Shown here in pieces: positions 62,651-64,000 of a stretch of 64,000 bases of DNA. Numbering within the stretch: the stretch's first letter is position 1; the number at the start of each line of letters is the position of its first letter. The position numbers and the translations under genes are program-made. Source of the DNA: Theropithecus gelada (lineage: Eukaryota; Chordata; Mammalia; Primates; Cercopithecidae); the NCBI RefSeq assembly GCF_003255815.1, contig NC_037686.1:56083888-56147887 (forward strand), read 5' to 3'. The notes under the pieces were generated by a model, which did no database searches, was not told where the DNA came from, and saw only the letters and a program-made list of their open reading frames with translations.

Positions 62651-62972
62651 GGCCGGGCACGGGGCTCACGCCTGTAATCCCAGCACTTTGGCCAAGAGGC
62701 TGAGGCATGTGGATCACCTGAAATCAGGAGTTCGAGACCAGCCTGGCCAACATGGTGAAGCCCCATTTCTACTACAAATACAAAAAATTAGCCAGGTGTG
62801 GTTGTGGGACCCTGTAATCCCAGCTACTCAGAAGGCTGAGGCAGGAGAATCGCTTAAACCCAGGAGGCAGAGGTTGCAGCCAGCCGAGATCATGCCACTG
62901 CACTCCAGCCTAGGCAACAAGAGCGAAACTCCGTCTCAAAACAAACAAACAAACAAAACAACAACAACAACA
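62651..62972 (+). mobile_element. Alu, full length
   Basis: GGCCGGGCACGGGGCTCACG head; tail of CAAA and CAA repeats. Confidence 0.95.
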
Positions 62973-63509
62973 AATACCAAATGCATTTGCTTTGACCTGA
63001 GATAAGCAGGAAAAATAAAGTCCCACTTGTGCCATCTTCCTGGGCCCTTTAAGGCACTCAGGGCAAAGTTGTTCACACGCGTATATATTTCAGCAGAATT
63101 CACTATGTCTTATTCTGCTCAGTTCAGTCTAATGTGACAGCACTTATGCTGCTTCAAGGCTGTCCACCATGTGCTGACACCTCTCATTCCAATGGTCCTA
63201 AAGATTTTCCAAATTCAGTGTGGGTCTGTGGTTTACAGACATCCCTCATAAATGTGTATCTTTCCGCATTAACAGAAATGTTGTCAAAAAGCATGAGGCA
63301 CATATGTTGTTCTTCTACAACACAGCACATCGTTTCTTGAAATACTATTTTTGATTCTGAATAAAAAAGCACATCAACAGGGAAGACAGGAGGACAGGCC
63401 CACGGGGCTAGTGGCACTTTCTCGTTAGCTAACTTTTGAGAAAATGATACTGGGAAACAGGAATGGGAGAGAAGGCAGCCAGGTGTATACAGGGCATAGT
63501 ATAAACTGT

Positions 63510-63802
63510 GGCCGGGCACGGTGGCTCACGCCTGTAATCCCAGCACTTTGGGAGGCTGAGGCGGGCAGATCACGAGGTCAGGAGATCGAGACCACGGTGA
63601 AACCCCGTCTCTACTAAAAACACAAAAAATTAGCCGGGTGCGGTGGCGGGTGCCTGTAGTCCCAGCTACTTGGGAGGCTGAGGCAGGAGAATGGCGTGAA
63701 CCCGGGTGGTGGAGCTTGCAGTGAGCCGAGATCGCGCCACTACACTCCAGCCTGGAGTGACAGAGCGAGACACCGTCTCAAAAAAAAAAAAAAAAAAAAA
63801 AA
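63510..63802 (+). mobile_element. young AluY with 12-bp deletion
   Basis: Near-consensus AluY; reads GAGATCGAGACCACGGTGAA, lacking the usual ATCCTGGCTAAC-type segment, the deletion that marks Yd/YRd-type subfamilies. Confidence 0.93.
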
Positions 63803-64000
63803 GGACACAGTATATATTGTTTACACTGCCTAGGAAAGTCTCATTTTCTTTTTAAAGAACTGGTGTTTCCAGGTTTCCAGACATCCTTCTAGTAAACCTG
63901 TTCCTAAGGTTAAGGCATACAATCAGTTTTCAGGAGCCTACTCACTAATATGGACTCAATAAAGTGTCTAAAAGAAGAAAAGTCGAGTCCAATATTAGAT

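Larger units (their letters stand above)
60281..64000 (-). other. KDSR: KDSR intron, partial
   Basis: The DNA right of the penultimate exon is intronic; I found no sequence for the preceding KDSR exon. It holds four Alus, a (TA)n/T-run and otherwise unrecognised A/T-rich sequence (60281-60948, 61254-62040, 62973-63509, 63803-64000). Confidence 0.85.

Noticed and set aside
60281..64000. A third KDSR exon
   Set aside because: Searched for codons of the preceding segment on minus; none found with splice sites.
1..64000. CRISPR, toxin-antitoxin, phage or other microbial systems
   Set aside because: Repeats, splice sites and gene content are those of a primate chromosome; nothing prokaryotic is present.

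Overview
The window is primate nuclear DNA, most likely from an Old World monkey (Cercopithecidae). It is packed with Alu, L1, L2 and MIR repeats. Young AluY copies carry the 'ggcttgagccaccgcg' ending and the 'gagatccggccactgc' segment that I associate with the monkey AluYR lineage, and the BCL2 coding exon differs from human at four residues. The locus corresponds to human 18q21.33, with both genes on the minus strand (transcribed right to left). There are no prokaryotic features, CRISPR arrays, rRNA or tRNA genes that I can see.

Layout from right to left: 64000-60281 is a KDSR intron; 60279-60280 down to 60179 is the penultimate KDSR exon; 60178-56974 is the last KDSR intron, with several Alus and a striking 164-bp inverted duplication; 56973-56854 is the last coding part of KDSR; about 56853-53555 is its 3'UTR, including a 270-bp GGAA/TTCC array; about 53550-46700 is Alu-rich intergenic DNA; 46560-45600 is the CpG-island BCL2 P1 promoter (CRE, G-quadruplex tract, GC boxes); 45960-45065 is BCL2 untranslated exon 1; 45064-44844 is the 221-bp facultative intron 1; 44843-43973 is BCL2 exon 2 with the P2 promoter elements, an 11-codon uORF, an RNA G-quadruplex and codons 1-195; 43972-1 is the 5' end of the very large BCL2 intron 2. 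That intron is repeat-rich and shows no additional gene I can support.

The two genes are unrelated in biochemistry: BCL2 is the mitochondrial/ER anti-apoptotic protein, and KDSR (FVT1) reduces 3-ketodihydrosphingosine in sphingolipid synthesis at the ER. They are simply head-to-tail neighbours.

No new biological system was found. The observations most worth checking are: (1) apparent loss of the BCL2-beta stop codon, lengthening the predicted beta isoform from 205 to 247 residues; (2) two short inverted local copies of L2-derived sequence (KDSR last intron, and beside the assembly gap near 25.5 kb), suggestive of template switching; (3) an enlarged G-quadruplex tract at BCL2 P1; and (4) a TG/minisatellite composite just upstream of P1. 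Comparisons with human rest on memory, since no alignment could be run.
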